Below are positions 7,150-15,450 of a stretch of DNA of 64,000 bases, one piece after another. Numbering within the stretch: the stretch's first letter is position 1; the number at the start of each line of letters is the position of its first letter. The position numbers and the translations under genes were made by a program. The notes beneath the pieces are model-generated. The model made no database searches, was not told where the DNA came from, and worked only from the letters and a program-made list of their open reading frames with translations. This DNA comes from Streptosporangiales bacterium. Its GTDB lineage: Bacteria; Actinomycetota; Actinomycetes; Streptosporangiales; WHST01. The stretch covers positions 1 to 64,000 of the forward strand of contig WHTA01000005.1 of the NCBI GenBank assembly GCA_009379825.1, written 5' to 3'.

Positions 7150-7939
7150 TCAGGCCGTGGCGGTCAGTCCCTTCCGACGCTGCTGCCACAGTTCAACCAC
7201 GAGGTCGACGCCCTTCGGCGTGGCGTACGCGACAGGAAACGCCCGGCCGTTCCGCTGCTCGGTCTTCACCTCGAAGTGGCCCGAGTTCTGGTGGGGGTGT
7301 CCGCGGCATGTTCCGGCGGCCGCCGGAACTAGAGACCTGCTTGCGGAAGAGGTTGATCTCCACGAGCCAGTTGGTGAGTGTCTGCACGTTGCTGTCGAGG
7401 ATGTCTGCGAGTTCGGTCATTCCGATCAGCCCGTCGGCATTGCAGTAGGCGTCCCACTTGGTTGCCTTCGGCTTGGCGACTTCGAGCTCAGCCGTGACGG
7501 CGCGCTCCCGCTCGAGCGCTGCGACGTAGCGCCGAGCCATCTCGAGCTCATCGATGGGCTTCACGGTGGCAACTTCGGCTTCACGCGTCTTGATCGCGAA
7601 GTAGGTCTGGGCCGCCGCAACCGGTGGCTTGTTCGGGTCGCCGTTGAGCGCAACCAGGTAGGCTCCGTAGCGACTCAGGCGACAGTCACGGCGCGACGCG
7701 CCGCCGGTACCTTCTTCCTGGAACCAGGAAGAAGGTTGGTCAGAGTAGGTTCCACTGTTCTCCGAGGCGCGGATGGCCCGGCCAATCGCAACCTCAAAAT
7801 TCTCCCACTTCGTGTAGCCCATCAGGGGCTGCATCTCGCGGGCAGACCACCACTCACCCTGCTCGTCCTCGTGGTGGATGGCGTCGAACTGAGAGCCTGG
7901 GGTTTCGTCGCCCCCGGTAAGATCGATAGTGTTACTCAC
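7150..7939 (-). pseudogene. DinD-like / phage antirepressor-type protein with a frameshift
   Basis: Start GTG 7939 ([10 protein letters not shown]) has a strong GGAGAAAGG site. Residues ~28-125 resemble DNA-damage-inducible protein D and BRO-type domains: [19 protein letters not shown], then [20 protein letters not shown], then [15 protein letters not shown]. The C-terminal part (~190-230) resembles the KilA-C/antirepressor domain ([15 protein letters not shown]). At about 7295-7300, a G-run on the plus strand, the frame breaks. The natural continuation ([17 protein letters not shown]) lies in the next frame and ends with a stop at 7150-7152. In the unshifted frame a different C-terminus runs to 7193. 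Role: probably phage-type gene switching. Frameshift real or a miscall. Confidence 0.65.
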
Positions 7940-8086
7940 GTCAAGCCTTTCTCCGCAAGGTCTTGGCCAGGCCCCCGGACGCTGGTACGTCGCGGGGGTC
8001 ATCTCGTCTGTCGAACGACTGTTCGACCCGTGACCCAGCAAGAGTACCCGGCCTCCAGGACAGCGCGGACCCTGGCACGGCGAAAG

Positions 8087-8118
8087 CGCCCCCGCCACCG
8101 GTGAAGGTGACGGGGGCG
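8087..8118. terminator. Hairpin upstream of the antirepressor-like gene
   Basis: 13-base stem CGCCCCCGCCACC (8087-8099) pairing with GGTGACGGGGGCG (8106-8118), with one G-T wobble and a 6-base loop. It is the only feature I see in the gene-free stretch 7940-8263. Confidence 0.55.
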
Positions 8119-8263
8119 ATTCAAGCTGGTTCGGTCCGCGCGGCAGCGCTTCCGCGGAGCGCCTTCGGTTCCCGACTCCCGGGGGATACCTGGGCGCCGC
8201 TTACAGACCGGCGGTTACCACGATCCGGGGATGAGCTGGTGAGATAACCACGGAGTCAGCGTA

Positions 8264-8713
8264 CTATCCGAGGTCGGCGACGACCGTGATCGTGAAGTTG
8301 CCGTCCTCGGGATGGGTGAGGGGGCCCGGCTGGGTCTCGACCTCCCCGAGGTACGTCTCACCGGCCACGAACTTTCCGGCGCTGTAGTCGCTGGTGGCGA
8401 GTGTGAACGCGACGATCCGGCGCGTGGGCGTGGTCCCGTCGGTGAAATCCTCGATCGTCCCGGCCTGGTCGATGATCAGGGGGTCGCCCACTCGGTGCGC
8501 GATGAGCACACGTGCGGACGTGACAGCCGACAGGTCACGACGCAGCACCCGCACAACGGACAACGGCCGGTCGCGCAGCTCGCCGAGGATGCGGTCGGCG
8601 ACGGCATCCAGGTAGTCGACCAGGTCGCGCTTGGTCGCGCCCGCGTCCTTGAACAGCGGTTGGTCGAGGTTGGTCAGGGATACGCCGTCCCGCGTCTCCT
8701 CGGTACCGATGGC
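8264..8713 (-). pseudogene. LigD-type polymerase N-terminus fused in frame to an unrelated tail
   Basis: The frame opens before 8713 with TEETRDGVSLTNLDQ and GATKRDLVDYLDAVADRIL, ending LRDRPLSVVRVLR at 8540. This is the N-terminal part of LigD polymerase domains and is exactly the part missing from the piece at 673-1482. It then continues in frame for ~90 residues (RDLSAVTSARVLIAHRVGDP ... to a stop at 8264) that are not polymerase-like. The tail may be an element-borne small gene; an ATG inside the fusion at 8563 and a GTG near RVLIAHR are available starts. No normal start is visible for the polymerase part: a GGGGAGG site precedes an ATC where ATG/GTG is expected. Together these mark an insertion junction. 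Confidence 0.65.
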
Positions 8714-8753
8714 CGCCGCCTCCCCTCTCGATGCCCCTGGGTGGCCGCCGTGG

Positions 8754-9158
8754 TCAGGTCAGCCCGGGCGCGTGGCCGCCGGCCCTGGAGCCGTCGCCGC
8801 GGTCGCGGTCACGCAGCTGCGCCTGGGCACGATCGGGATGCCTGTCGCTGCCGCGCCGGGTCGCCGCATCGTCGCGTGCGGCGACGGCCGGTTCCTCGGT
8901 CACCATCCGGTAGAAGGCCTGGGACGCGGCGTCCTGGCTCGCCGTGCGGTGCTTGACGTCCTCTCGACCGCCCTTCACCTCGCCCATGACGTAGTTGCCG
9001 GACTCCAGATCCCACCGCAGGAACAGCGTGCCGTCGGCGTCGGGACGCGGGCCCCAGTGCTCACCCTCGATCCAGTAGCGGCTGCCGGGGCCGTGGCCCG
9101 CCTCCTCGCGTTCCTTCTCCCACGCCAACAGATCGGCGTGCATCTGAGCCACGTTCAT
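8754..9158 (-). CDS. Hypothetical protein upstream of the polymerase gene
   Basis: 134 residues from ATG 9158 (MNVAQMHADLLAWEKEREEAGHG). The N-terminal part has helices, then WIEGEHWGPRPDADGTLFLRW and SGNYVMGEVKGGREDVKHRTASQ. The last ~35 residues are basic and disordered (RDRDRGDGSRAGGHAPG). I do not recognise it. It lies 48 bases after the ArsA-like gene and about 40 bases before the polymerase N-terminus on the same strand, so all may have been one operon before the insertion. ATG 9158 is preferred over the earlier GTG at 9185 because of its purine-rich upstream. Confidence 0.6.
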   Translation of the reverse strand: MNVAQMHADLLAWEKEREEAGHGPGSRYWIEGEHWGPRPDADGTLFLRWDLESGNYVMGEVKGGREDVKHRTASQDAASQAFYRMVTEEPAVAARDDAATRRGSDRHPDRAQAQLRDRDRGDGSRAGGHAPGLT

Positions 9159-9205
9159 GGTGCACAGCCCCTCTCGTGTGCTCACAGTACCGCGACCGGC
9201 CGACG

Positions 9206-10129
9206 TCAGAGGTCCAACAGCTCACCGAGTTCGGCCAGCTCACTCCGGTCGGTCAGGGCGCCGGGGAGCAACGGGATCTCGACGGTCCCCAGCTCATGGA
9301 AGCTGGCGCTGATGCGGCTGCGCATCTCGTCCTCGTGGCCACGCCTGGCCGCGAGCAACCCGTGTTCGCCGGCCGGCAGCACCCGGTTGACGAGCACCGC
9401 ACCGAGCGGGATACCCGCGTCGGCGAGCGCCTGTGCCGTCCGCTCGGTCTCCATGATCGGCAGCCGTTCCAAGGCCGTCACCAGATGTACCAAGGAGTCG
9501 TCGGTCAACCGCTTCGCCAGCCGGGCCATCCGCCCACGGCGTTCCTGCAGGCGTTCCAACAGCGGGTCGGTTGCCTGCTGCGTCTCGCCCTCCATACCGG
9601 CGACCATCTGGTCCGCCGAACGCGCTCGTTTGCGTTGCGAGGCAAGTCCTTCGATCCACGGGGTGAGCAACGCCGGCAGGCTGAGCAACCGCAGCATGTG
9701 TCCGGTGGGCGCACTGTCCACAACGAGCCTGTCCCAGCGCGACGGCACCTGCTCGGCCAGGTCGTTCACCCGGTCGAGGAGAGCCGCTTCGACGGTGCCA
9801 GGGCTGGCCGCCGCGCGCTCCAGATGGCGGCGTACGGCCGGCATGATCTCGCGCGGCAGCGCCTGCTCGGCGTCGGCGACGATCTGCTCGATGCGCTCCC
9901 CCGCCTTCGCCTCACCGCTGATCTCCGCCGCCCACAGGCCGGCCGCCACCTCCTGCGGCGCGTCGCCGAGCGCCACCTGCAGCGCGTCGCCTAGGGAGTG
10001 CGCCGGGTCGGTGGAGACGACGAGGGTGCGGTGTCCCTGCTGCGCCCAGCGCAGGCCAAGGGCAGCCGACAGCGTCGTCTTACCGACGCCGCCCTTGCCG
10101 CCGATGAACCGCACCGCGGGTCGGCTCAA
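9206..10129 (-). CDS. ArsA/GET3-family ATPase without metal-binding cysteines
   Basis: 307 residues. The deviant Walker A GGKGGVGKTT (10-19), STDPAHSLGDAL (39-50) and DSAPTGH (138-144) define the ArsA/GET3 family of dimeric P-loop ATPases. Unlike arsenite ArsA or eukaryotic GET3, the protein contains no cysteine, so it cannot hold arsenite or the GET3 zinc by itself. Its start overlaps the cory-CC-star stop by 4 bases (ATGA), and cstA is just upstream. Inference: a chaperone-like or partner-loading ATPase for the adjacent small Cys-tailed protein or for CstA, not an arsenical pump. Confidence 0.88.
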   Translation of the reverse strand: MSRPAVRFIGGKGGVGKTTLSAALGLRWAQQGHRTLVVSTDPAHSLGDALQVALGDAPQEVAAGLWAAEISGEAKAGERIEQIVADAEQALPREIMPAVRRHLERAAASPGTVEAALLDRVNDLAEQVPSRWDRLVVDSAPTGHMLRLLSLPALLTPWIEGLASQRKRARSADQMVAGMEGETQQATDPLLERLQERRGRMARLAKRLTDDSLVHLVTALERLPIMETERTAQALADAGIPLGAVLVNRVLPAGEHGLLAARRGHEDEMRSRISASFHELGTVEIPLLPGALTDRSELAELGELLDL

Positions 10130-10386
10130 CAGCAGACCCCGGGATCACCGAAACTCTCCTGCCCCATCCGCTGGTGCCACGCGTGCAGATCAGCGACGAG
10201 GTACGGCACCAGGTCGAGCGTCTCGTACGCGACCGGGTTCTCCACGCCGAGCGAGTCGAGCAGCACGAGCGCGCGGAACGTGTCGTGCTGCCGGCGCGCC
10301 TCCCTGCGTACGCCCTGCCGCCACCTGGCGACGAACACCGCATCGTGCCACGCCTCCAGCCGACGCCACGCGGACCGTACGTCCAT
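10126..10386 (-). CDS. Cory-CC-star protein
   Basis: 86 residues. The conserved pattern is complete: a basic helix with HDAVFVARWRQGVRREARRQ, then PVAYETLDLVPYLVADLHAWHQRMG and a protein end in two adjacent cysteines (DPGVCC). This is the cory-CC-star family, named for its corynebacterial occurrence and terminal CC, and found beside cstA and an ArsA-like ATPase. ATG 10386 lies 3 bases after the cstA stop, and the stop overlaps the ATPase start, so the three genes are translated as a unit. The C-terminal Cys pair could bind metal or be acylated. Function is unproven. Confidence 0.88.
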   Translation of the reverse strand: MDVRSAWRRLEAWHDAVFVARWRQGVRREARRQHDTFRALVLLDSLGVENPVAYETLDLVPYLVADLHAWHQRMGQESFGDPGVCC

Positions 10387-10389
10387 CGG

Positions 10390-12126
10390 CTACTCGCTGC
10401 TCGCGCCGGTGTCCTCGACCACGTCCTCGGCCTCCTCCTCGGCACCGCGAGACTTCGCCGCCGCGACGAGCGCGATCGCCGCCTCGATGATCAGCCACAC
10501 GGCCAGCACGAAGATGATCGCGTCCAGCGGCGCGAGCACCCACTGCTGCTCCGCGATGAAGTTGCGCAGGTTGAGGACCAGCGCCCACGTCGTCATGACG
10601 AGCAGGAACACCAGCGGCACGAGCACGGCGATCGGGTTGCGCCGCCGCCTCGTCACCCACACTGCGATCACCGAGAGCGCCAACCCGGCGGTCAGCTGGT
10701 TCGTGGTGCCGAACAGCTGCCACAGCACGCCGAACGTGTAGCCGGCGTCGCCACCACCTGGCAGCAGCGCCATCACCAACGGGAGCACCACGGCGATCAC
10801 CGTGGCGAGGGTGAGGTTGCGCGCGAGCGGCCGGAGGCCGATGATGTCCGCGATCTCCTGGATGACGTACCGCTGCAACCGCACACCGGTGTCCATGGTG
10901 GTGGCGGCGAAGCTGACGACCACCACCGCGGCGAAGATCACGCCCATCGTCTCTGGCACACCGAGGTTGCCGGCGAAGGAGCCCACCCCGTTCACGAAGT
11001 TCCCCACCGCGCCTCCGGACGCCGTGGTGAAGTCCGCGTACAGCTTCTCCCAGTCCGCCGTCACGGCGGCGACACCGGCGGTGCAGGCCAGGATCGAGCC
11101 GAGCGCGAGCGAGCCTTCGCCGACGGCACCGAAGTAGCCGACGAACCGCGCGTCGGTCTCCTTGTCCAGCTGCTTGGACGTCGTGCCCGACGACACCAGG
11201 CTGTGGAACCCGGAGATCGCCCCGCAAGCGATCGTGATGAACAAGAACGGGAACCAGCTCGGCGACCCCTCGGGGACGTCGTTCACGGCCGGTGCCACGA
11301 TCCGGTTCATGCCGACGATGATGCCGAGCAGGATGATGCCCAGCGCGATGAACAACTGGTGCGAGTTGATGTAGTCGCGCGGCTGGAGCAGCACCCACAC
11401 CGGCAGCCTGGACGCGATGAACGTGTAGATGAAGAGCAGTACCACCCAGATGTTGCGGGCCTGTTCGATGCCCATCGCCTCGGCCAGCGGCTCGACCGAG
11501 ATCGGGAGCATCTGGCCGAGCGGGATGGTCAGGTAGAGCACCACCACGCCGACGATGGACGGCACCAGGGCGGCAGTGCGCCTGCGGTAGATGTACTGGC
11601 CGATCCCGATCGCCAGCGGGATCTCCAGCAGGATCGGCAGCACGGCACCGGGGAACGCGACGAACAGGTTGCCGATCACGACGGCGAAGACCGCGTTCAC
11701 CAGAGTCAGCAGGAAGAAGATGATCAGCAGGAAGAGGGTGCGCGCCCTGGCGTTGATGACGTCCTTCGCGAGCGTGCCGATGCTCTTCGCCCGGTGCCTG
11801 ACCGACACGGCGATCGAACCGAAGTCGTGGACGCCGGCCGCGAAGATCGTGCCGAGGACGACCCAGATCAACGCCGGCAGCCACCCCCAGAAGACCGCGG
11901 CAGCGGGACCGACGATGGGCGCGGCCCCGGCGACCGACGTGAAGTGGTGGCCGAAGAGCACGTGCCTGTTCGTCGGCAGGAAGTCGACGCCGTCGCGCAT
12001 GGCGTGCGCGGGGGTGACGAACGCCGGGTCGAGACCGTAGACCCGCTTGGCCAAGTAAGCCGAATAGAACCGATACCCCAGGAAGTAGACAACTGCGACG
12101 ATCAGCGCCACTACGAATGCGGGCAT
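10390..12126 (-). CDS. cstA: Carbon starvation protein CstA family transporter
   Basis: 578 residues, many membrane helices throughout. The CstA signatures are clear: FLPTNRHVLFGHHFTSVAGAAPIVGPA near the N-terminus, GVHDFGSIAVSVRHRAKSI, then FHSLVSSGTTSKQLDKETDA, and a C-terminal CstA_5TM-like part with WQLFGTTNQLTAGLAL. CstA proteins take up pyruvate or peptides when carbon is short. Start ATG 12126 follows GGAGAGAG. It is shorter than E. coli CstA (~700), as is usual for actinobacterial members, and ends in an acidic tail. It leads the operon with the cory-CC-star and ArsA-like genes and diverges from the gene at 12228. Confidence 0.93.
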   Translation of the reverse strand: MPAFVVALIVAVVYFLGYRFYSAYLAKRVYGLDPAFVTPAHAMRDGVDFLPTNRHVLFGHHFTSVAGAAPIVGPAAAVFWGWLPALIWVVLGTIFAAGVHDFGSIAVSVRHRAKSIGTLAKDVINARARTLFLLIIFFLLTLVNAVFAVVIGNLFVAFPGAVLPILLEIPLAIGIGQYIYRRRTAALVPSIVGVVVLYLTIPLGQMLPISVEPLAEAMGIEQARNIWVVLLFIYTFIASRLPVWVLLQPRDYINSHQLFIALGIILLGIIVGMNRIVAPAVNDVPEGSPSWFPFLFITIACGAISGFHSLVSSGTTSKQLDKETDARFVGYFGAVGEGSLALGSILACTAGVAAVTADWEKLYADFTTASGGAVGNFVNGVGSFAGNLGVPETMGVIFAAVVVVSFAATTMDTGVRLQRYVIQEIADIIGLRPLARNLTLATVIAVVLPLVMALLPGGGDAGYTFGVLWQLFGTTNQLTAGLALSVIAVWVTRRRRNPIAVLVPLVFLLVMTTWALVLNLRNFIAEQQWVLAPLDAIIFVLAVWLIIEAAIALVAAAKSRGAEEEAEDVVEDTGASSE

Positions 12127-12227
12127 GACACACTCTCTCCACAGGCAAGGAGCGGGGAACCTGCCGCCTGGACGAGGTCTTTTGTTTCGCGCAGATTAAC
12201 TCAGAACCGCACTCCCGGAGAAGGATT

Positions 12228-13028
12228 TTGGCCGATGTGATCACCGCCTGGCGCCGCAGCCTGGTCGGCGAGATCTGCTGGACCACGGAGCGGGAGCGTC
12301 CCGGGGTGCTCGCCGCGGTGCCGTTGCTGCACGAGGGGCTGCCCTGCGTCGCGCTCCCGTACGCGCTCGCGGAGCGCGTCGATCGGCTACGCGCCGCGAC
12401 CTCGGCCGCCTTCGTCATCACCGATGCCACCACCTCGACACAGCCCGCAGCCGCCGCAGTCGGCCCGGTCGAGGTGGTCGACGACTTGGACGGCGACTGG
12501 TTCACCGAGGTCCTCCTGCCACAGGAACTGGTGAAGCACCCGCCGTCGCGCACCTACGGCGACAGCCCACTGCTGCGCCGGGAGAACTGGTGGTGGTTGC
12601 CGCGGATCGTGGTGCGGCTGCGCAGCATCGAGCGGGTGGTCGAGCTCGCCGGCCGCGACGACCCCGCCAGGGATGCCCTGCTGGTCCGCGACGACGGCAG
12701 CGGGCTACGGCTGGACGTCGTCGCTCCGGCGAGCTCGGCGGACTGGTCGCGCCCGCGGTTGCCGCTGTCCTCACGGACCGGCGCGCTGCGCGGCGACGGC
12801 GCCCACGTGCTGGCCTTCGGACACGCGTACACCGTCGACCTGGAGCGATGGGAGACCTGGTCGGTGCGGGGCACCCTGCGCGGCGACGAGCTCGTCGTCA
12901 CCGACAGGGACGGAACCCCCGACGGCGATCTGCAGCCGCTGCGCCTTGGTGAGCGGCTCAGGCGGCAGCGTGCGCTGGAACGTGCCTGCCGCCGCGGCAT
13001 CAGCGCGGCCGAGCGGCGGCGACGATGA
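12228..13028 (+). CDS. Conserved hypothetical protein divergent from cstA
   Basis: 266 residues from TTG 12228, with GGAG 7 bases upstream; GTG 12237 is an alternative. The N-terminal half (ITAWRRSLVGEICWTTERERPGV, ALPYALAERVDRLRAA) reads like a flavin-reductase or split-barrel type fold. It has LPQELVKHPPSRTYGDSPLLRRENWWWLPR in the middle and an Arg-rich tail (about 245-266). There is no clear catalytic motif and I do not assign a function. It shares its promoter region with the cstA operon, so it may respond to the same carbon signal. Confidence 0.7.
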   Translation: MADVITAWRRSLVGEICWTTERERPGVLAAVPLLHEGLPCVALPYALAERVDRLRAATSAAFVITDATTSTQPAAAAVGPVEVVDDLDGDWFTEVLLPQELVKHPPSRTYGDSPLLRRENWWWLPRIVVRLRSIERVVELAGRDDPARDALLVRDDGSGLRLDVVAPASSADWSRPRLPLSSRTGALRGDGAHVLAFGHAYTVDLERWETWSVRGTLRGDELVVTDRDGTPDGDLQPLRLGERLRRQRALERACRRGISAAERRRR

Positions 13029-13116
13029 CCCAACCATATCTCGCCATGTGAGACACCTGGGTCGCCTCCGACTCGACCAACCCGGGCATTCGGGGTAGAG
13101 GTTGAAGGAGGGGGTC

Positions 13117-13269
13117 ATGATGAGCAGCTCGGATTTCGACCGCGAACACCGCACCCAACACCCGCACGTCGAGCCCAGCGTCAAACCGATCGTGGCGACG
13201 GTCGTCGTGATCGTCGGCGCGTTCCTGCTGATGATCACGATCTATCTGCTGGCTACCAACTTCGGCTGA
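13117..13269 (+). CDS. Small single-pass membrane protein
   Basis: 50 residues beginning with two ATGs (13117 and 13120) after a strong GAAGGAGG site. The N-terminal ~26 residues are hydrophilic (SSSDFDREHRTQHPHVEPS). One membrane helix follows (IVATVVVIVGAFLLMITIYL) and the protein ends ATNFG. Codon use and the ribosome site support a real gene. It resembles small membrane proteins seen in actinomycetes; function unknown. It has 79 bases to the glutamine synthetase homologue, with a hairpin between them. Confidence 0.7.
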   Translation: MMSSSDFDREHRTQHPHVEPSVKPIVATVVVIVGAFLLMITIYLLATNFG

Positions 13270-13314
13270 GCCGTACGTCACTCGTCGTTTTCGCGCCGCC
13301 GCACCTCCGCATAC

Positions 13315-13335
13315 GCTGAGCGCTGCACACTCAGC
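13315..13335. promoter_or_regulatory. Inverted repeat upstream of the puuA-like operon
   Basis: GCTGAG (13315-13320) and CTCAGC (13330-13335) with a 9-base spacer, ending 13 bases before the start codon and just before the GGAGG ribosome site. It could be an operator or a weak terminator of the small membrane protein gene. Confidence 0.4.
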
Positions 13336-13348
13336 CACGGAGGTGTCG

Positions 13349-14713
13349 ATGAAGCGGACTGACGCGCCGATCACGGTCGACGAGCTACGCGAGCTCGTGG
13401 ACGCCGGCAAGGTCGACACCGTACTTGCGACCATCACGGACATGCAGGGACGGCTGCAGGGTAAGCGCTGCTCGGCGCGCTACTTCCTCGACGTGGTGCT
13501 CGCCGAGAGCGCGGAGGCGTGCAACTACCTACTCGCCGTCGACGTCGACATGAACACGGTGGCCGGGTACGCGATGTCGTCCTGGGAACGCGGCTACGGC
13601 GACTTCGCGCTCAAGCCGGACCTGTCGACGCTGCGGATCGTGCCGTGGCACGAAGCCACCGCGATGGTGCAGTGCGACCTCACGTGGGAGGACGGCAGCC
13701 CGGTGGTGGCTTCGCCCCGCCAGGTCCTGCAGCGACAGCTGGCGCGGCTGGCCGAACGCGACCTGGTCGCGTACGCGGGCACGGAGCTGGAGTTCATGGT
13801 CTTCCGCGACACGTACGAGGAGGCATGGCGCAACGGCTACCGCGAGCTGGAGCCGGCGAACCTCTACAACGTCGACTACTCGATCCTCGGCACCGGCAGG
13901 ATCGAGCCGCTGCTGCGCGACATCAGGCTGGGCATGGAAGGCGCCGGCATGTACGTCGAGTCGGCGAAGGGTGAGTGCAACCTCGGCCAGCACGAGATCG
14001 CCTTCAGGTACGACGAGGCCATGCGCACCTGCGACAACCACAGCGTCTACAAGACCGGCGCCAAGGAGATCGCGGACGCCGCCGGCACGAGCCTCACGTT
14101 CATGGCGAAGTACGACGAGCGGGAGGGCAACTCCTGCCACATCCACGTCAGCCTCCGCTCCACCGCGGGCGAGCCGGTGCTCGCTGGCGACGGCGAGCAC
14201 GGCCACGCGAAGCTGATGCAGCACTTCATCGCCGGCCAGCTGGCCTGCCTCGCCGAGTTCACGTACTTCCTCGCGCCGAACATCAACTCGTACAAGCGGT
14301 TCGTGCCTGGCAGCTTCGCGCCGACAGCGATCGCCTGGGGGCTGGACAACCGCACCTGCGCGTTGCGGGTCATCGGCCACGGACACTCGCTGCGGGTGGA
14401 GAACCGGGTGCCTGGCGGCGACGTCAACCCGTACCTGGCCGTAGCGGCCATCGTGGCGGCCGGCCTGCACGGCATCGAGAACGAGCTGCCGCTCGAACCC
14501 GCGCTGACCGCCAACGCGTACGAGTCGGACAAGCCGCACGTGCCGAGCACGCTAAGGGAGGCGGCCGGACTGCTCGACGACAGCAAGGTGGCGCGCGCGG
14601 CGTTCGGCGACGAGGTCGTCGACCACTACCTCAACGCGGCCCGCGTGGAGCTCGCGGCGTTCGACGCCGCGGTGACCGACTGGGAAAGGTTCCGTGGCTT
14701 CGAACGGCTCTGA
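13349..14713 (+). CDS. puuA: Glutamine synthetase family protein, probable gamma-glutamylpolyamine synthetase
   Basis: 454 residues. Glutamine synthetase hallmarks occur in order: an N-terminal beta-grasp with TDMQGRLQGKR, TELEFMVFRDTY for the metal-binding Glu, ESAKGECNLGQHEIAF, the HIHVSL metal His region, NSYKRFVPGSFAPTAIAWG for ATP and Arg binding, and ENRVPGGDVNPYLAVAA. It lacks the length and adenylylation-loop features of housekeeping GlnA. The family (PuuA, GlnA3/GlnA4) ligates glutamate to polyamines or ethanolamine. The adjoining gamma-glutamyl-GABA hydrolase and SDR genes support polyamine breakdown. ATG 13349 is used because GTG 13343 sits inside the GGAGG site. Confidence 0.88.
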   Translation: MKRTDAPITVDELRELVDAGKVDTVLATITDMQGRLQGKRCSARYFLDVVLAESAEACNYLLAVDVDMNTVAGYAMSSWERGYGDFALKPDLSTLRIVPWHEATAMVQCDLTWEDGSPVVASPRQVLQRQLARLAERDLVAYAGTELEFMVFRDTYEEAWRNGYRELEPANLYNVDYSILGTGRIEPLLRDIRLGMEGAGMYVESAKGECNLGQHEIAFRYDEAMRTCDNHSVYKTGAKEIADAAGTSLTFMAKYDEREGNSCHIHVSLRSTAGEPVLAGDGEHGHAKLMQHFIAGQLACLAEFTYFLAPNINSYKRFVPGSFAPTAIAWGLDNRTCALRVIGHGHSLRVENRVPGGDVNPYLAVAAIVAAGLHGIENELPLEPALTANAYESDKPHVPSTLREAAGLLDDSKVARAAFGDEVVDHYLNAARVELAAFDAAVTDWERFRGFERL

Positions 14714-15437
14714 ACCCCGCGCGGCACGGCGGCCGCTGATCGGACTCCCCACGTACGGCGAACGCGCCAGGATGCTGGCCTGGGAGACCGAGTTCGCCAT
14801 GCTGCAGCGCACGTACGTCGACGCGGTGGCGGCCGCGGGCGGCGTGCCGGTGCTCCTGCCACCGGTCGAGCACGGCGCCACCGAGGCGCTCGACGCGCTC
14901 GCCGGGCTGGTGCTCACCGGCGGCGCCGACGTCGACCCTGCCAGGTACGGCGAGGAGCAGCACGCAGAGACCGCCGGCTTGCGGCCGGACCGCGACAGCT
15001 GGGAGCTCGACCTCTGCACCGAGGCCCTCGCACGCGACCTGCCGGTGCTCGGTGTCTGCCGCGGGCTGCAGGTGATGAACGTCGCCCTCGGTGGCACGTT
15101 GACGCAGCACCTGCCCGACGCCGTCGGCAACGACCACCACCGCCCGCAGGTAGGGGTCTTCGGTGGTGTGCGGGTACGGCTGGCACCTGGCACTGGGCTC
15201 GCCGAGCTGCTCGGCGGCGAGCTTGCCGTGCGGTGTCACCACCACCAGGCGATCGACCGGCTCGCGGCCGACCTGACGCCGGTGGGCTGGGCGCCTGACG
15301 GCACCGTCGAGGCCGTCGAGCTGCCGACCCGCAGGTTCGCGCTCGGTGTGCAGTGGCACCCGGAAGAGGACCGCGACGACGTCAGGTTGTTCACCGCGTT
15401 GGTGACCGCAGCCGCCGAGGTGCAGAAGTGTCCCTGA
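14694..15437 (+). CDS. puuD: Gamma-glutamyl-gamma-aminobutyrate hydrolase, class I GATase fold
   Basis: 247 residues. The nucleophile elbow is LGVCRGLQ with Cys122, and the His-Glu pair is QWHPEE (His222, Glu224), completing the triad of class I glutamine amidotransferase-like hydrolases. GLPTYGERA at the N-terminus and LTGGADVDP (~74-82) are typical of PuuD, which frees GABA from gamma-glutamyl-GABA. GTG 14694 overlaps the end of the puuA-like gene by 20 bases, with GGAAAGG ahead, so the genes are co-translated. Cytosolic. Confidence 0.92.
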   Translation: MASNGSEPRAARRPLIGLPTYGERARMLAWETEFAMLQRTYVDAVAAAGGVPVLLPPVEHGATEALDALAGLVLTGGADVDPARYGEEQHAETAGLRPDRDSWELDLCTEALARDLPVLGVCRGLQVMNVALGGTLTQHLPDAVGNDHHRPQVGVFGGVRVRLAPGTGLAELLGGELAVRCHHHQAIDRLAADLTPVGWAPDGTVEAVELPTRRFALGVQWHPEEDRDDVRLFTALVTAAAEVQKCP

Positions 15438-15450
15438 GTACGGAGGATCG

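Larger units (their letters stand above)
1450..8539. mobile_element. Inferred ~7.1 kb inserted element splitting the LigD-type polymerase gene
   Basis: Both polymerase pieces lie on the minus strand in the order expected for one gene. The N-terminal piece ends RVLR (codons 8551-8540) and the C-terminal piece resumes at PFMQKN (first codon near 1449). Homologues have only about three residues between those motifs, so the insertion lost almost nothing of the target. The insert holds accessory genes (DUF397, WhiJ-like XRE, Doc toxin-antitoxin, antirepressor-like). No integrase, relaxase or transposase was seen inside it and no long direct repeat at its ends. Only the hexamer CCTGTC occurs near both junctions on the minus strand. 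The exact borders are estimates. Confidence 0.5.

Noticed and set aside
7091-8104. Plus-strand 337-codon frame
   Set aside because: Antisense shadow of the DinD-like gene; the minus strand has family motifs and a strong ribosome site.
9206-10129. Arsenite pump ATPase of an ars operon
   Set aside because: There are no cysteines for arsenite binding, and no arsB, arsR or arsC nearby; the cstA/cory-CC-star context points elsewhere.
10174-12240. Long plus-strand open frame of 688 codons
   Set aside because: It lies antisense to cory-CC-star and cstA, and is rich in Arg/Asp/His in the pattern of a GC-rich shadow frame.
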